Below, piece by piece: positions 13,421-14,259 of a stretch of 14,259 nt of DNA; positions within the stretch are counted from its first letter, which is position 1, and each line of letters begins with the position of its first letter. The DNA is from an uncultured Actinomycetes bacterium (GTDB lineage Bacteria; Actinomycetota; Acidimicrobiia; Acidimicrobiales; Ilumatobacteraceae). The stretch is from contig CAIYHK010000066.1 in assembly GCA_903925985.1 (NCBI GenBank), positions 1 through 14,259 of the forward strand, read 5' to 3'. A program made the position numbers and the translations under genes. The notes under the pieces are model-generated. The model did not search any database and had not been told where the DNA came from. It was given only the letters and a program-made list of their open reading frames with translations.

Positions 13421-14259
13421 ATGCGCACGGTGATCCGTAACGGAACGGTTGTTAACGCGGACGGCCGTGTTGAGGCAGACGTCGTTATTGAGGGCTCATT
13501 AATAGTTGAGGTTGTCGCGCGGGGACGCGAGAACATAAATGCCGATGTTGAGATCGACGCCGCTGGGATGTACGTGATACCTGGGGGCGTTGATCCGCAT
13601 GTTCACCTTGAGCTCGACACAGGCACAACAGTTTCATCTGATTCTTTTGCTACCGGAACAATTGCCGCAGCTCACGGTGGGACCACAACGATCATTGACT
13701 TCGCCGAACAGCGTATTGGTGGAAGTGTTGCGCGATCGTTCGCCGATCGAATGGCGCAAGCGGACGGCAATTGTGCGATCGACTGGTCATTGCATCAAGT
13801 GCTCGGCGGTGTGGATGCTCAGGCCTTGATTGACACCCGCAACCTGCTGCAAGAAGGCATCTCTTCGATCAAGCTGTTCACTGCTTACCCGGGTCGGCTT
13901 TACAGCGATGATGGTCAAATACTTCGCGCTCTACAGATGTGTGCCGACACCGGAATGATGGCGATGGTCCATGCAGAAAATGGTCTCGCAATTGATGTGC
14001 TCATTGAGCAGGCTGTGCAACGTGGCCAGGTTGACCCGATTTTCCACTCGCTCACGCGACCCCCTGAATTAGAAGCCGAAGCCGTGCACAGAGTTGGCGT
14101 GCTTTCGCGAGTGGCTGGTGGCGCACCGCTTTACATCGTTCATCTGTCGAGTACCGAAGCACTTGATGAGGTTGTAGCGGCGCGAAGTAAGGGCACAAAT
14201 ATTTTCGCTGAAACGTGCCCGCAGTATCTCTATCTGAATCTTGAAGACCACCTTGGCCG
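13421..14259 (+). CDS. Dihydropyrimidinase / D-hydantoinase, cut at the window end
   Basis: The first 279 codons are visible, starting at ATG 13421 and running past the edge, so the C-terminal roughly 170-200 residues are missing. It is an amidohydrolase of the dihydropyrimidinase/hydantoinase group. The metal ligands are H60 and H62 in GGVDPHVHLE, the carbamylated Lys K151 in SIKLFTAYP, H184 in AMVHAEN and H241 in IVHLSS. Such cytosolic binuclear-metal enzymes open 5- or 6-membered cyclic ureides such as dihydrouracil or hydantoins to N-carbamoyl amino acids. It diverges from the ArgJ-like gene. Substrate choice between pyrimidine catabolism and hydantoin hydrolysis cannot be made without the rest of the gene or neighbouring genes. 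Confidence 0.92.
   Translation, partial: MRTVIRNGTVVNADGRVEADVVIEGSLIVEVVARGRENINADVEIDAAGMYVIPGGVDPHVHLELDTGTTVSSDSFATGTIAAAHGGTTTIIDFAEQRIGGSVARSFADRMAQADGNCAIDWSLHQVLGGVDAQALIDTRNLLQEGISSIKLFTAYPGRLYSDDGQILRALQMCADTGMMAMVHAENGLAIDVLIEQAVQRGQVDPIFHSLTRPPELEAEAVHRVGVLSRVAGGAPLYIVHLSSTEALDEVVAARSKGTNIFAETCPQYLYLNLEDHLG

Noticed and set aside
1-14259. tRNA, rRNA, CRISPR, insertion sequence or prophage content
   Set aside because: Gaps between genes are all under about 100 bases, and I saw no cloverleaf, spaced repeat array, transposase or integrase.

Overview
The window reads as a compact chromosomal segment of a medium-GC actinobacterium. The lineage evidence is an MDMPI-type (mycothiol-dependent) enzyme, two DsbA-like proteins resembling the mycothiol-linked Rv2466c family, a homodimeric AceE-type pyruvate dehydrogenase E1, an actinobacterial-style HhH-GPD protein and several GTG starts. 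Moderate GC, very short intergenic gaps and 4-bp gene overlaps fit a streamlined planktonic member such as an Acidimicrobiia/Ilumatobacter relative. That placement is inferred, not shown by a marker gene. I found no rRNA, tRNA, CRISPR array, insertion sequence or phage gene. No gene-free stretch exceeds about 100 bases.

Layout. (1) 1-1424, minus strand: a Phd/YefM-type antitoxin, a PIN-domain toxin, a metallo-beta-lactamase-fold hydrolase and possibly the start of another gene, all in one direction. A paired GTGTACAC palindrome (1443-1462) lies just upstream of the antitoxin and looks like its operator. (2) 1506-3249, plus strand: an acyl-CoA dehydrogenase, a membrane-anchored protein of unknown function whose true start may be non-canonical, and a 56-residue four-cysteine protein. 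(3) 3246-5480, minus strand: two tandem single-cysteine thioredoxin-fold proteins followed by an MDMPI-family enzyme, a candidate low-molecular-weight-thiol cluster. (4) 5504-6495, plus strand: a 74-residue conserved-looking protein and an alpha/beta-hydrolase-fold protein whose nucleophile serine is replaced by asparagine. (5) 6492-10849, minus strand: galE, an HhH-GPD repair-like protein overlapping it, and aceE. (6) 10948-12204, plus strand: RNase HI and a short-chain dehydrogenase of the 3-hydroxyacyl-CoA dehydrogenase type. (7) 12209-13381, minus strand: an ArgJ-family N-acetyltransferase. (8) 13421 to the end, plus strand: the first 279 codons of a dihydropyrimidinase/hydantoinase cut by the window edge.

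How the genes fit together: most are housekeeping or general metabolism, namely fatty acyl-CoA oxidation (acyl-CoA dehydrogenase, SDR), pyruvate oxidation (AceE), sugar-nucleotide interconversion (GalE), nucleic-acid maintenance (RNase HI, HhH-GPD), and amino-acid or pyrimidine-ring metabolism (ArgJ-like, hydantoinase). The parts most worth a second look are the toxin-antitoxin operon with its double palindrome, the thiol-enzyme cluster, the serine-less hydrolase, the ACG-start candidate and the small cysteine protein.
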